Assembly (NCBI GenBank): GCA_022829145.1
Contig: CM040747.1
Span: 38,270,052-38,334,051, forward strand
DNA length: 64,000 nt
From: Albula goreensis
Lineage: Eukaryota; Chordata; Actinopteri; Albuliformes; Albulidae
Reading direction: 5' to 3'
Below are positions 46,056 to 56,925 of the stretch, piece after piece. How positions within the stretch are numbered: position 1 is the stretch's first letter; the number at the start of each line of letters is the position of its first letter. Both the position numbers and the translations under genes were made by a program. The notes under the pieces were generated by a model. It was not told where the DNA came from. It saw only the letters and a program-made list of their open reading frames with translations, and ran no database searches.

Positions 46056-46671
46056 TGAACACCCAGCTACTGCTGATGTAGTGTACACTCTGACAGTAGT
46101 AATCTCCTGCATCTTCAGCCTGGACTCCACTGATGGTCAGAGTGAAGTCAGTCCCAGATCCACTGCCACTGAATCGATCAGGAATCCCTGAGATACGCTG
46201 ATTTGCATACTTTATCAGGAGTTTAGGAGCTTCTCCAGGTTTCTGCTGGTACCAGTGTAAATAGTTGTTGTTGTACACAGCAGTGCTGGTTCTACAGCTC
46301 AGGGTGACAGTGTCTCCTATGAGAGCAGATTTACCAGCAGGAGTCTGAGTCACAGTCACCTGTCCTGTGCATTCTGAAAAGAAGAATAAAAAATAAATAT
46401 TAAAACTTTTCTGTTGGCACATTAGAATGTCACACCATTGCTCTGACAGTCACTTCATACAGTTAATTTCAGCCATATACTTCCTTTTAATTAAAATAAA
46501 AAATATCATATCTATTTAAATATTTCAAATATGCATTACATTTAAATTAAAAAAAGCAATCAATACAGAATATACTTCAGTAATTTCAAAAATCTCACCC
46601 TGAAGGCAGAAAGCGAGTGCCCAGATGAAGATGGTGATAAAAGTCATTGTTGCTGTGGGTTCTGTTGCCAT
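46056..46671 (-). CDS. Ig light-chain V gene 4 (kappa-like), intact
   Basis: The leader exon is 46599-46671 (73 nt) and the V exon 46056-46373. The domain has [19 protein letters not shown] with the first Cys and core Trp, [14 protein letters not shown], the [12 protein letters not shown] strand and [13 protein letters not shown] with the second Cys. CDR1 is short. A perfect 12-RSS and octamer promoter accompany it. It is the nearest V to the right-arm J segments (2.1 kb, opposite strand) and would join them by a small inversion. Expected functional. Confidence 0.95.
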
Positions 46672-46767
46672 GAAGGACAGCTCTCAGTCATCAAGTGTTA
46701 AACTCACAGGACTATAAACACTCCCAGAGCACTGAAGCATGTGCTGCCAATGCAAAGTGTCTTCTCT

Positions 46768-46775
46768 ATGCAAAT
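46768..46775 (-). promoter_or_regulatory. Octamer of V4 promoter
   Basis: ATTTGCAT on the minus strand, about 100 bp before the leader ATG (46671). Confidence 0.85.
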
Positions 46776-47049
46776 GGTCTTCCTGGGTACAGCAGGCACT
46801 TGTAGCCCAGCAGTGCTGTGGAGGCAGACTAGGGCTTATGGGCTGTGACACAGACAGAGCAGTTTAACACTGGTGTAACAGTGTCTGGACAGCAGGATCA
46901 CAATCCAAACCAACATCATTCACATTTTGCCCTCATATTCTTTTTCTCACATGTACCCCTGTTAAACAGCACATACACCCCTCCTCTGACTCATCTCTAT
47001 AGATGCAGCATTGGCCTTTGAGCAGGTGAAAAAGCACGAAGAAACCTCT

Positions 47050-47512
47050 GGTTTTGACAAATGCCATAGAAGTGACTCTGAAACCTTTTCCAGACTGGTT
47101 TGGCTCCACAGCTTTTATCCTCAGTTGTTCTGGGAGCTCCTTTGATTATGGCATTGTGTGCCTGTAGAAACTTTGAGGTGAATACTTCTTTCTGATGGTT
47201 AAGTTCAGTATATATCCTTTCTAAACTCAACAAGGTTGGTTGCAATCAAGACTGGCTGTGTCAGTCACCTCAATCTAATTTTCAATGACAAATATGTTGA
47301 TTTATTTGTTTAAAAACAACTACTTTCTCACAGGGCCAACATGGGTAATTGGTGACTTTCTCAATTGAATTAATGAAGTAAGGATGTTAAAGTTATGTTT
47401 TATGTTTGTTTGTGTTTCCCTTGTCTAATAAAATATTTGATTATCTGAAACCATTCAGTGAGAGAAATATGCAAAAAAGAGGAATGGGGGCAAAACCTTT
47501 TTCACGGCACTG
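47050..47512 (-). mobile_element. Non-autonomous DNA transposon fragment
   Basis: Read from 47512 on the minus strand it starts CAGTGCCGTGAAAAAGG and is flanked by TA, like a common fish DNA transposon terminus. The other end is not clear. There is no transposase. It lies only in the right arm, between V4 and the J cluster. Confidence 0.5.
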
Positions 47513-47791
47513 TATGTGTTGATCCATTTTAACTGTGATTTTTACTACAAAATACTTTCTTTCTTTTTTATGATCCCATTATTTTTTGTGATTCAGGTAT
47601 GTTTAGGTATGTTACTACACAGCAGTATGTAATGATTGGTTGCCATCAGTGATCATAGGATAGATCCTCCCATTTTGCGTTTCATGAAGCCTCAGTCTTC
47701 CATCTCTGAGCTGAGGAGGGATAAAAAAGTAACAAAAGCACCCATGGGCCTCTAGGTCTCTCCCCCTGTAAAACTCTCTTCATACCCTCAC

Positions 47792-47900
47792 CTCTCTGGG
47801 TAACCTTGTGGCTGTCCATGGTCCTGAATGCTTCCAGGGCTGTGGGCAGCAGCAGGAAGCTCTGACTGCAGCCAAAGAGGAGTCGCCTTCTCTGCACCTC
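47792..47900 (-). other. Orphan exon-like open frame, right copy
   Basis: Inverted copy of 2809-2917, also 109 nt and bounded by GTGCAG and GTGAGG. The frame is open, and few codons differ (for example Leu to Arg early on). Function unknown. Confidence 0.4.
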
Positions 47901-47944
47901 CTGCACAACAGCCAGGGACACAGAGACACAAGATTTGTGTTTCA

Positions 47945-48540
47945 CTGATTATAATATTCCACAGAATCAATATGACTACATTGAAGTGTGAGAGGTTGTG
48001 ATGTGAGATGGCTGCACTTTATAACACACATGGTTTGTGCTCTCTCCACTGTTTATTTTCAGATGTCAGCACTTCTGCTCTCGTTCCAGGACAGCAGGGC
48101 CAAAAAGACAGCAGCTCTCTGAAGAACAGTTTATTCTGGAGTGTATTACATCTGCAAATATGATATATTTTGCTGTCCTTGATGTTTCCATAAACGTACC
48201 AGTGAGAATTAAAATATGCTCATGTATTTTCTTAGGGCTTGATATTGAAAAAAACCTTTTACATGCCAACAAAACTGATATTAGGATATCATAGGGGCTC
48301 AGTGAATAAGGTATTGTAGCTATAAGGAAAGCAGTTAGTGCAATACAGAATAAACTCAGTGCTGTATAACCTGAGGAGACACAATCTCCATGGCATATGG
48401 GAGCAGATGGGGGCGCTGAGTTTTCATGCTCTCTTCGGACAGCAAGACATATTTCAGTTGTAGTTGTACAAGTGACCAGCAGGGGACGTGCTGTAACAAT
48501 CCCACAGAAGCCTGTCGGTGCAGATCGGTCGCTGCAGCGC
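47945..48540. repeat. Upstream flank of the right J cluster
   Basis: Mirror of about 1.98-2.75 kb. The block 48035-48130 has the GTTTATTTTCAG segment, and 48360-48540 matches the flank next to the left V-proximal J. An open frame across part of it (48066-48644, minus) is incidental. Confidence 0.6.
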
Positions 48541-48554
48541 AGGAAGATACTGTG

Positions 48555-48592
48555 ATGGACTTTCGGTGGTGGGACCAGACTGAATATCGGCA
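48555..48592 (+). pseudogene. Ig light-chain J segment without a nonamer (right cluster, first J)
   Basis: An intact 38-nt J frame encodes WTFGGGTRLNIG and ends at donor GTAAGT. Upstream, TACTGTG (48548-48554) replaces the heptamer and there is no nonamer at 12 or 23 nt. Compared with the left-arm copy, about 29 bp covering the nonamer and most of the spacer are missing after GCAGGAAG. RAG recombination at this J should be impossible or very poor, yet its splice donor is intact. Confidence 0.85.
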
Positions 48593-48888
48593 GTAAGTGG
48601 GGAAAAAAGTAGATTTTTTTCTGCAAGAAACATCTCAAGGTCATATGATCTGTAACATTTTCACTGAAGAGTAACCAAGGCGTTTGTACTCTTACTTTCT
48701 GTCTGTTCGCGTTTGTTTACTTACGGGGAAACAGATAGAATATGAACATAAAAATAAATAGATTACACACGTATTTGCTGAAATTAAATGTAACCCATAG
48801 TAAAAACAACTCATAACTTTAAATTTCGAGATAAGTGATGTGTGAAAGATGAACACAGGCAAAGGAAATGCGTCTCTCTTGAGTTGGA

Positions 48889-48927
48889 GGTTTTTGTACG
48901 GCCGATGAATGAGACTGTATCACTGTG
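48889..48927 (+). other. 23-RSS of right middle J
   Basis: Nonamer GGTTTTTGT (48889-48897), a 23-nt spacer and heptamer CACTGTG (48921-48927). Consensus. Confidence 0.95.
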
Positions 48928-48965
48928 GTGGACTTTTGGCGGCGGCACCAAACTGTCAGTTGGAC
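48928..48965 (+). CDS. Ig light-chain J segment, right cluster, second J
   Basis: A 38-nt J encodes [12 protein letters not shown] and ends at donor GTAAG (48966). It has a consensus 23-RSS. It is the mirror of the left middle J. Expected functional, splicing to the C exon 1.7 kb downstream. Confidence 0.95.
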
Positions 48966-49253
48966 GTAAGTAATATTTCTTTCAGATCTATCCACATCTG
49001 CATTTTTAAATATTTGAGTATTCGTTTTCAGAAAACCCATTTCGTTGATTTTTGGAACTGTGAACTTTGCTCGTGCATATGGGCTACACATTATATCAAG
49101 TTATTATTTCGAGGTGCACAAAACATATTCACCAAAAAATAACTTTTTAAATGCCAAAGTTCATGGAAAGAACATAAATCTCATATACTGTAAAAAGTTG
49201 CGGGGTCAAATTTTGAAGAGCGGAGAAATGAAAGCTGTCTCTCTTGAGCGAGA

Positions 49254-49292
49254 GGTTTTTGTACAGCGGTGTAATGAGTTTGTATCACTGTG
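49254..49292 (+). other. 23-RSS of right third J
   Basis: Nonamer GGTTTTTGT (49254-49262), a 23-nt spacer and heptamer CACTGTG (49286-49292). Consensus. Confidence 0.95.
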
Positions 49293-49330
49293 GTTGACTT
49301 TCGGCGGCGGCACTAAACTGTCAATTGGAC
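49293..49330 (+). CDS. Ig light-chain J segment, right cluster, third J
   Basis: A 38-nt J encodes [12 protein letters not shown], ending at donor GTAAGT (49331). It is the C-proximal J of the right cluster and the mirror of the left J at 576-613. The first residue is Leu where the sister has Trp. Expected functional. Confidence 0.94.
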
Positions 49331-50637
49331 GTAAGTCATTTCTACCTTAGTACATTTCTCCGAGCGCAAGCAAGGTGCATTTTTAATGTGTGAAAATCCT
49401 TACAAAACAATATGCATAATCCTATGCTCAATTCTGAGTTGGCATAAGTGATAATCAAATGGGCTTGCGAAATGAATGTTTGTTTTAGACAGGATAGTTG
49501 TTTTCCAAAGGTTAAATCTTTGCACATATATGTTCCGCACATTATAAAAAACCCAAAATTAATTATTTTGGGTGTCGGAGGTGGTAATAAGGACTTTAAT
49601 TTAAGTATGTTTGAATACCGCTAAGATCTGATAACTGCGGATGCGCGCGTAAAGAATATCAAATGGGCTTGCTAAATGAAGGTTTGTTGTAGAGAGGAAG
49701 GTTACTTTCCATGGGTTAAATCTTTGTATGTCGATACTCGGCACATTTTAACGAACCCAGAGCTTATTAATTTAATTTGGGTGGCAGAGGTAGTAATAAT
49801 GACTCGAATTTCGGCATGTTGGGATACCGCTAAAATCTGTTTACTGCGGATGCGCGCGTAGAGAATATTATTTTAGCAATTTCTCTCAAATGTCAACTGC
49901 AACATATTTCTAACATTGAAATATGAGGACCTACAGCGTGGAAGAATTTACAGTTAACTGTACTTGATGTCACTATTTTGGGGTGTAATTTCGAAAGGAG
50001 GATTATAATCCTTTGTTTAAAAAGCGCGTCATTAAATGAAATATAACATGTATTATTGAAATATTGTTGAATATACGTTGTTGGAAGTGTATCACAATGC
50101 AAGTTGCTAAAAATGTCCAAAAATGCGTCATTTCGAATTGTGTAAATTATCATAAAATCACTGCCTCATAATTGCCGAAAGTATGTTTGTTGAAACAATA
50201 CATCTTAAAATTAGGATTTTGATACAGTCGAAACAACGCTATGATTCTAATTTTATTTCATGATAAATTACACAGTTCAGAATTCATGGCCTCCTAAAAG
50301 TACTCACTGCATTCAGCTTGGATAGTTACATTTTGATACTTTGAATAAATTATTAATTTAATTCAAAAGATTTTTGAATGTATAATTACTGCATTTTCAG
50401 TCGTTTTAGTTAAATCAAGTAATTCCATATTTTAAGTGTTATTTTGTGTATTTTACTTTGTTATTTATTTTAAAATTGCATGATGATATATACATATGTA
50501 TAATTTCGTGAAATGGCTCTGGATGTGTAGGGGTGTAAGATGTTGCCTTGCAGCTCAGCTCTTACTGTGTGAACGCTCTGATTGGCTGATGCTGCTGTGT
50601 CCACTCTGTGACCTCACACCTGTGCTGTGTCTCCCAG
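49331..50637 (+). other. J-C intron of the right cluster
   Basis: About 1.3 kb. The first 0.7 kb mirrors window positions 1-570. Two related blocks with the GATGCGCGCGTA motif (49636-49660 and 49846-49862) form an internal duplication. The last 0.5 kb is AT-rich with no recognised element. Confidence 0.65.
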
Positions 50638-50957
50638 GTGACACAGTTCCCACCCTCACAGTCCTGCCCCCCTCCAGTGTGGAGCTGAATCAGGGAAAGG
50701 CCACACTGCTGTGTCTGGCCAACAAGGGCTTCTCCTCAGACTGGAAGCTGCACTGGAAAGTGGACGGTAGCAGCTGGAGCTCGGGTGTGGCCGGGGGCGC
50801 GGGGGTCCTGGAGAAGGACGGGCTGTACAGCTGGAGCAGCTCCCTGACTCTCAGTGCGGACGAGTGGAAGAAGGCGGGGTCACTGACCTGTGAGGCCACA
50901 CAGGGCTCACAGTCCGCCGTCCCTCAGACACTGAGGCCAGCCGACTGTTCTGAGTAG
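50638..50957 (+). CDS. Ig light-chain constant exon (CL, kappa-like organisation)
   Basis: One exon after CTCCCAG, ending at TAG (50955-50957), about 106 aa. With the J carry-over it starts [20 protein letters not shown]. The first domain Cys is in [15 protein letters not shown], the core Trp in KLHWKVDG, and the second Cys in [25 protein letters not shown] is the typical CL strand. ADCSE at the end supplies the Cys that bonds to the heavy chain. It is complete and should be functional. Two usable J segments lie upstream on the same strand, with V genes on the opposite strand on both sides. Confidence 0.97.
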
Positions 50958-51195
50958 GCCGGGCAGAGGCCCAGCTCTCACTCTGATCACACTGTTTTTA
51001 CCTGTTCTGTACTCTGCCTCTCTGCTTCTTACTGCCCCACTGCTGTCACACTGGCCTGTGTGTCAATCCTTCCTCCAGCACCCACATCTTACATGTGCTC
51101 TGCTTGTGTTCATCTCCAAATATACTCATGTGTGTTCTCATGTGTGCTGCTTTCTGTGATTTTGGCAAAAGCTGAGTGATTTGAATTCTGTACAT

Positions 51196-51201
51196 AATAA
51201 A
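51196..51201 (+). other. Polyadenylation signal of the CL gene
   Basis: AATAAA lies about 240 bp after the CL stop codon. Confidence 0.8.
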
Positions 51202-51560
51202 GACTCTTTGAACAAATTATTTGTTGTCCTGATTTTTATGATAAAAAGTGAACTTTGGTGCTCTGGTAGATATAAATTTCTGTGCCAAGTGTGCACTCTG
51301 TGTAAACCATATGACCTTAGTCCAATTGCTTCTTGTCCATGTTTTTAGTCTTAAATATATTATTTTAAAAATCATAAAAATTATATGCATGTATATCATT
51401 TTGTAATGAATCATAATCACTACATTATTTCAGTCAGGGTTCCAGTATTTCATGCTGGCCTGACTTTTATAGGAGTCTCACACACTGTAGAAAGTAGAAG
51501 GTGGTGATCAGAGACTGTGTGAGAGCTAACTGATCTGGGATCAGTGAAAGAGCAGCAGTT
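51202..51560. other. Spacer after CL, no gene seen
   Basis: AT-rich, with no element recognised. The left arm has no visible equivalent because its mirror position is in or beyond the 500-N gap. Confidence 0.6.
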
Positions 51561-51746
51561 TCCCAGCAGAGGAGAGGAGGAGTGATGTGTGCAGCGTGCT
51601 CAGATCAGCTCTGTGCAGCAGGATGTGCGCACAGCTCACACTAACCCCCTGGGGACGGGCCAGACACCTGGCCACCGTGCTGCTCTATTCTGAGAGAGAA
51701 TCAGTCCCACTGAGAGACAACAGAAGCAGCCGGCCCCGCCCCAAAT

Positions 51747-51927
51747 ATGCAAATGTGACTTTCAGCCCAACAGCTCACAGTTTCTCAGACCAAAATAGCC
51801 CTGACTGAGACAGCTGTGTGCAGCTGGCCTCATATGTGCACTGAAGATGAGGAGGTGGAGGCTTTAGCTCTGTAGTGACGATGAAGGGGAAAAGGGAGGT
51901 GGTTGTACCAGGGACCTGCATTTGCAT
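51747..51927. promoter_or_regulatory. Octamer pair 3' of CL, candidate enhancer
   Basis: ATGCAAAT (51747-51754) and ATTTGCAT (51920-51927), with GGCCCCGCCCC just before the first, lie 0.8-1.0 kb after CL. Both octamers and the GC box are conserved in the left arm. No V gene lies directly next to them, so a promoter role is unlikely. Kappa loci of mammals have 3' enhancers; the role here is inferred. Confidence 0.5.
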
Positions 51928-52148
51928 GATGCTCAGATTAGAGATTTCACAGCTGAATGAACTCACACTCTCACATCTGCGCTGAAACCAGCAAACACTG
52001 CTTACAGCTTAGTGATTTTACTCTCTATCCATCTCTAAATTGAAACTTCAGCATGAATTTCCCTCATCTATTGACACTGTTAGTGTAATAAATAAAATCA
52101 TGGAAATGGAAGTTGTGTTGTCTTCATCTTCTATGAAACTCACTGTAC

Positions 52149-52360
52149 CAGCACAGAGCTCTCCTCCCCAGCACAGAGCTCTCCTCCGCAGCACAGAGCT
52201 CTCCTCCCCAGCACAGAGCTCCCCTCCCCAGCACAGAGCTCCCCTCCCCAGCACAGAGCTCTCCTCCCCAGCACAGAGCTCTCCTCCCCAGCACAGAGCT
52301 CCTCCCCAGCACAGAGCTCTCCTCCCCAGCACAGAGCTCTCCTACCCAGCACAGAGCCAT
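52149..52360. repeat. 20-bp VNTR 3' of CL (about 11 copies)
   Basis: Tandem copies of AGCACAGAGCTCTCCTCCCC with small variants. The left-arm mirror (17655-17685) has only two. Long open frames across it are repeat artefacts. Confidence 0.93.
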
Positions 52361-52609
52361 AGCACAGGACTGGCTGGGGCTGTGAAAATAATTTTACCCC
52401 TGAATGTAAAAGCTCTGATTTCATGTTTAACTGCAAAACCTAAAAAATTATCAAATATTTTTTTTTCAACTGAAATGAATGACATATATAAACTTATTCT
52501 GTAATGAAGTTTACACAATGTATGATCAGTATAATACAAGATAAGACATCATCAGAAAGTTATTATGTAGAGATGGGACATTGTTAGCTATGCACTACAT
52601 ACTGTACAT

Positions 52610-52610
<1 letters not shown>

Positions 52611-52696
<86 letters not shown>
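52611..52696. repeat. (GT)43 microsatellite
   Basis: 86 bases of uninterrupted GT between the VNTR and V5. Confidence 0.95.
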
Positions 52697-52697
<1 letters not shown>

Positions 52698-53150
52698 AGT
52701 ATTCAGTTGTGCTGTCATCACTACTTATTGTGTTTATCACATCCATGATTTGATGTCTGATTCACACATTAAAGGTGACTAACATAATCTGAGCCTTTCA
52801 CTCTCAAGCCCTCATCGTGAATTCCAGGTATAAAATGATACAGTTATTCATTTCTAATGTTAATCTTCTCATCTCTGTGTCAGTGTGAATTCTCTCTGCA
52901 CATAAAATAAGTGATGTTGTGGTACAGAAGTGTGTGGTTCAGCAGTAGCAGCTCTGATGTTGGTTCTGTGTGTGACACAGAGAAGCTCCTCTTCAGCTCA
53001 GAGAGGTTTATATCCAGGTCTGTAGCTCTCTATTGCCCCCTAGAGCCCTGCTGGCAGTACAGCAGTATTCTGGGTCAGTGCCTCCCCCCTCAGCACCTGC
53101 AGTAGGTCCCAGCTGCAGCAGTGCAGTCTCTGTGCAGTCTGACTGAGGGA

Positions 53151-53178
53151 GGTTTTTGTACGGCTCTCTATCACCGTG
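53151..53178 (-). other. 12-RSS of V5 with variant heptamer
   Basis: In V orientation the heptamer is CACGGTG, differing from CACAGTG at one position. The spacer is 12 nt and the nonamer ACAAAAACC is perfect. Confidence 0.9.
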
Positions 53179-53737
53179 TGAACACCCAGCCACTGATGGA
53201 GTGTAAACTCTGACAGTAGTAATCTCCTGCATCTTCAGCCTGGACTCCACTGATGGTCAGAGTGAAGTCAGTCCCAGATCCACTGCCACTGAATCGATCA
53301 GGAATCCCTGAGATACGCTGATTTGCATACTTTATCAGGAGTTTAGGAGATTCTCCAGATTTCTGCTGGTACCAGGCTAAATAGTTATTGCCATACACAG
53401 CAGGGCTGGTTTTACAGCTGAGGGTGACAATGTCTCCTATGAGAGCAGATTTACCAGCAGGAGTCTGAGTCACAGTCACCTGTCCTGTGCATTCTGAAGG
53501 GAAGAAGAGAAAAAAATAAATACTTTACCCATTGTAACATTTGAATATCAAATTATTGCCCAGGCAGTTATTTTATATTTTTTTAAATACATTTACTTTT
53601 TATACTTCCATTCCATTAAAATTGAAGACAGTATAACATTTGAAATATTTTCCACAAATCTCACCCTGAATGCAGAAAGTGAGTGCCCAGATGAAGATGG
53701 TGATAAAAGTCATTGTTGCTGTGGGTTCTGTTGCCAT
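53179..53737 (-). CDS. Ig light-chain V gene 5 (kappa-like), intact
   Basis: The leader exon is 53665-53737 and the V exon 53179-53493. The domain has [36 protein letters not shown], the [12 protein letters not shown] strand and [13 protein letters not shown]. It lies 2.2 kb downstream of CL on the opposite strand, so joining would invert the J-C block. It mirrors V3 of the left arm. The germline end is slightly shorter at CDR3. Coding sequence is intact; the heptamer variant may lower use. Confidence 0.93.
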
Positions 53738-53833
53738 GAAGGACAGCTCTCAGTCATCAAGTTTTAAACTCACAGGACTATAAACACTCCCAGAGCACTG
53801 AAGCATGTGCTGCCAATGCAAAGTGTCTTCTCT

Positions 53834-53841
53834 ATGCAAAT
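53834..53841 (-). promoter_or_regulatory. Octamer of V5 promoter
   Basis: ATTTGCAT on the minus strand, about 100 bp before the leader ATG (53737). Confidence 0.85.
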
Positions 53842-53934
53842 GGTCTTCCTGGGTACAGCAGGAACTTGTAGCCCAGCAGTGCTGTGGAGGGAGACTAGGG
53901 CTTATGGGCTGTGACACAGACAGAGCAGTTTAAC

Positions 53935-55370
53935 GTCTCCAGAGACAGACCAGGGTCAAAGTCCCAGTGCCCCATCAATGGGTCAGCACATACACATGAC
54001 TAACTCTGTGCTGCCAAATGCTGCTGTTCCCATTCAAAGTGTTCCAGAAGCCATCTTTTTCATTAATTACAGGAGTTTTTAAATTACATCTTTAAACCTC
54101 TTACTCAAAACTTCCAAACTAAATAAGGTGACCACCTCTTCCCATTGAACCACCGGTGGGTCATCCAGACAGACAGCGGTTCCACATGTTCGTGTTTCCA
54201 TTGAAGAGTTCCAGATTCTGTCTTACAGAGTTAAAGCTTTTAATGTCAGAGAATGAAAACTATATCTATTTGAATGAAGATGTGTGCACATATCCCTTTC
54301 ATCTCTCTTATCACTGACATGAAATAAAGGCCAGTGCCATGTTGCTCTGTCTGTTTAAGATTTTTTGATCAGTTTTTATCATATTGTTAATCTGTCCCAG
54401 TTTGTAACACCAGTCATTTTGTCAAGGCCATCTCATTGGTGCAGACCAGCTCTGATCAGCACTGGCCAAGTCAGGATTTGATACAAAACAATAGCTTTCA
54501 CTTTGCTGATGTGTCATTACATCTTGGGCAATAGTGGTGGTCTGTCTCCCCCCGGTGGAAACTGTATGTAATGGCAGCTTTTGTGACATCGAATTGAACT
54601 ACTGTAGACTGAGTGGGTTCAAAAATATGTATACTACATATGAATGCCATTATTTAAAAAAGGTTTTTCATATAACCACTCTTCCTCATCCATGGGACTG
54701 TAAAACTATTGAATGTACAGACAATGCTCAGTGTATGAGATGAGAGTTTATCTGAGAGTTATAACTGAACCACTGAAGCTCAGTGTGCTGGAGCAGAACC
54801 CCTCAGTGTCCTGGGTTAGTGCTTCTCCGGTGCCTCATATGCGGTCCAGGACTTGTGCTTCTGTGAAAGTCGGCCCTCTAGTGCTGGTGCTTGTGCATTG
54901 CTTCCGATGAGCAGCTTATTTAGCTTTGTGGAACCAGGTGTTTGGCAGCTTGATCCAAGCGATGCCTTAAATTAAGAACTGAAAAGCCCAACAATGCAGC
55001 ACAGACACTGGGCATGAACTGAGCACTCATACAAAAATATTTTATCACACCTTTGATGGGTGTGAACGGGCTGAGGGATTGGCAGCGGATGGGTGTTTCT
55101 CCTCATCCTATTTGAACACCACACAACAGCCGGAAATGCCCGCTTTCACCACTGAGTTTATCTCCCTGCGCCTGCAACGAAGCTGTTCAAGAGAATTCGG
55201 TGCTGAGACACAAACTCCAAATGACTATTCAGGAGCTGGAGTTGAATGGCTTTGGTGAGGAAGGCCTTTTCAGCTGGTCTCTGGGGAAATGAAGGTCAGT
55301 ACATGATTGAGGGGGTCATACATGATGGCCAAGAGCCTTGCCAAAGTTCTACAATATGGAAGGAAGGACA
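53935..55370. other. Spacer between V5 and the V6 flank
   Basis: No gene is seen. About 54470-54830 resembles the downstream flank of V genes, including CTCAGTGTGCTGGAGCAGAA at 54779, but no V exon is attached, so it is a decayed unit. Confidence 0.5.
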
Positions 55371-55374
55371 GAAG

Positions 55375-55462
55375 GATCTTCTGTCCCTGGGTGGGCTCGA
55401 ACCACCAACCTTTCAGTTAACAGCCAAACTCACTAGACCTATTGCACCACAGAGACAACGTT
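55375..55462 (-). mobile_element. tRNA-derived SINE head
   Basis: On the minus strand GTGGTGCAATAGG is followed by GGTTCGAGCCC, a good polymerase III B box (55393-55403), in a tRNA-like setting. The body continues toward lower coordinates. It is not a functional tRNA gene: no clear cloverleaf is seen. Confidence 0.6.
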
Positions 55463-55681
55463 GCTCCCCTTCTTCCAGCCTGCATTTAACAGAGTAACAT
55501 ATTGGGAAGGCCCTCAGCATGAAGAGGGTAAAATGGGTTAAGTGCATGTAATATAAATAAATTGTTTTGCTAAAGATTACCCTGTGCAAACTTATGTGTG
55601 CATCTAGAAGAGACTGTGCAGAGAGGAAGATGTTTTGCAAAACTGTACCACAGTTGTCTTGAGGAGAAGAACAGCTATTCA

Positions 55682-56925
55682 AAATACAAAATGTATTTAT
55701 TGTCATTTTTCTTGCACTTACGTATAATCAAGAATGAAATACCATTCCTCCTAGGGCAACAGTGTACATAAATTAAAATAGAGAATTAAAAGAGCTTGTA
55801 AACAACATATAGCTATATACAAAACACACAATACAACCCAATACACATGGTGCACCAAAGAAAAAAAGAAAATTAGCAGTATATCTGGAGGGGAATAGCA
55901 GCATATACTGTAAATTACCTTTATCTACACAAAAAGTACATTGTGCAGTGTGAAAATTGCACCAGTGGAGAGAAGTGTCTGGTACTGTGGGGAGTTAATG
56001 GTTTAGTGGTGGAGAGGGGTGCAAGAATGTTTGTGATCCTCACAGCCTGGCGTATGAAGCTGTTTAGAAACCTGCTGGTCCTGGTACGGATACTTCTGTA
56101 CCTCTTCCCAGATGGCAGGAGGGGAAACAGGCTGTGGGAGGCGTGGTCGGGTCCTTGGTGATGCTGGAGGCTCTGTGGGTGCAGCGCTGGTTGAAGATTT
56201 CCAGCAGGGAGGGGAGAGGGACACCAATGACCTTCCCAGCTGTTCTCACTATCCTGCTCAGCTGTTTCTGTTTGGAGGTTTTGCACTTTCAGAACCAGGC
56301 AGTGATACAATAAGTCAGAACACTTTCAATGGTGCCCCTGGAGAAAGTGGTGAGGGCCGGAATGGGGACACTGGCCTGTTGGGCCTTCTTGACGATGGCC
56401 ATGGTACTGGTGGTTGAGGTCAGGTCGTTTGCCATGTACACTCCCAGGAAATTGATGCTACCGACCCTCTCCACAATCGCACCATCTACAGTCAGCAGGG
56501 GTGGTGGTCTGTGCAGGCCTTCCTGAAGTTGATGACCATCTCCTTGGTCTTGTCGACATTCAGGGAGAGGTTGTGTCTGTTGCGCCACGCTGTCAGCTGC
56601 TCCACCTCCATCCTGTATGCTGACACATCACCTTTGCTGATGAGACCCACAACTGTCGTGTCATCTGTGAACTTGATGATGTGGTTGTTGCTGGATCTGG
56701 CAGTACAGTCGTGGGTCAGCAGGGTGAACAGCAGGGGGCTCAGGACGCAGCCCTGGGGTGAGCCTGTGCTCACTGAGGTGGTACCTGATGTGTGGCTGCA
56801 GACTCTGACTGTCTGCTGCCTTTGTGTCAGGAAGTCCAGGATCCAGTTACAGGTGGCAGTATCCACATCCAGCTTCTCCACCAGTTGCTGTGGTATGATG
56901 GTATTGATAAATACATAAATCTGTT
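55682..56925 (-). mobile_element. 5'-truncated LINE, reverse transcriptase relic
   Basis: Minus-strand frames encode [15 protein letters not shown], then [19 protein letters not shown], the catalytic [29 protein letters not shown] and FLGVYMANDLTSTTST, continuing with frameshifts to about 55920. The 3' end near 55685 carries an AATAAATACATTTTGTA tail. The 5' half is missing. It fits an L2- or Rex-like fish LINE; the clade is not certain. Confidence 0.8.

Noticed and set aside
45939-46130. Frame [15 protein letters not shown] and its relatives beside V4, V5, V6 and V7
   Set aside because: It overlaps the V end and RSS in another frame; conservation comes from the V gene and its flank.
52048-52504. 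Open frames of up to 154 codons across 52.05-52.5 kb on both strands
   Set aside because: They are products of the 20-bp VNTR, whose length does not create stops in several frames.
55375-55462. A possible functional tRNA gene
   Set aside because: Only the B box is convincing and no full cloverleaf can be drawn, so it is a SINE head.
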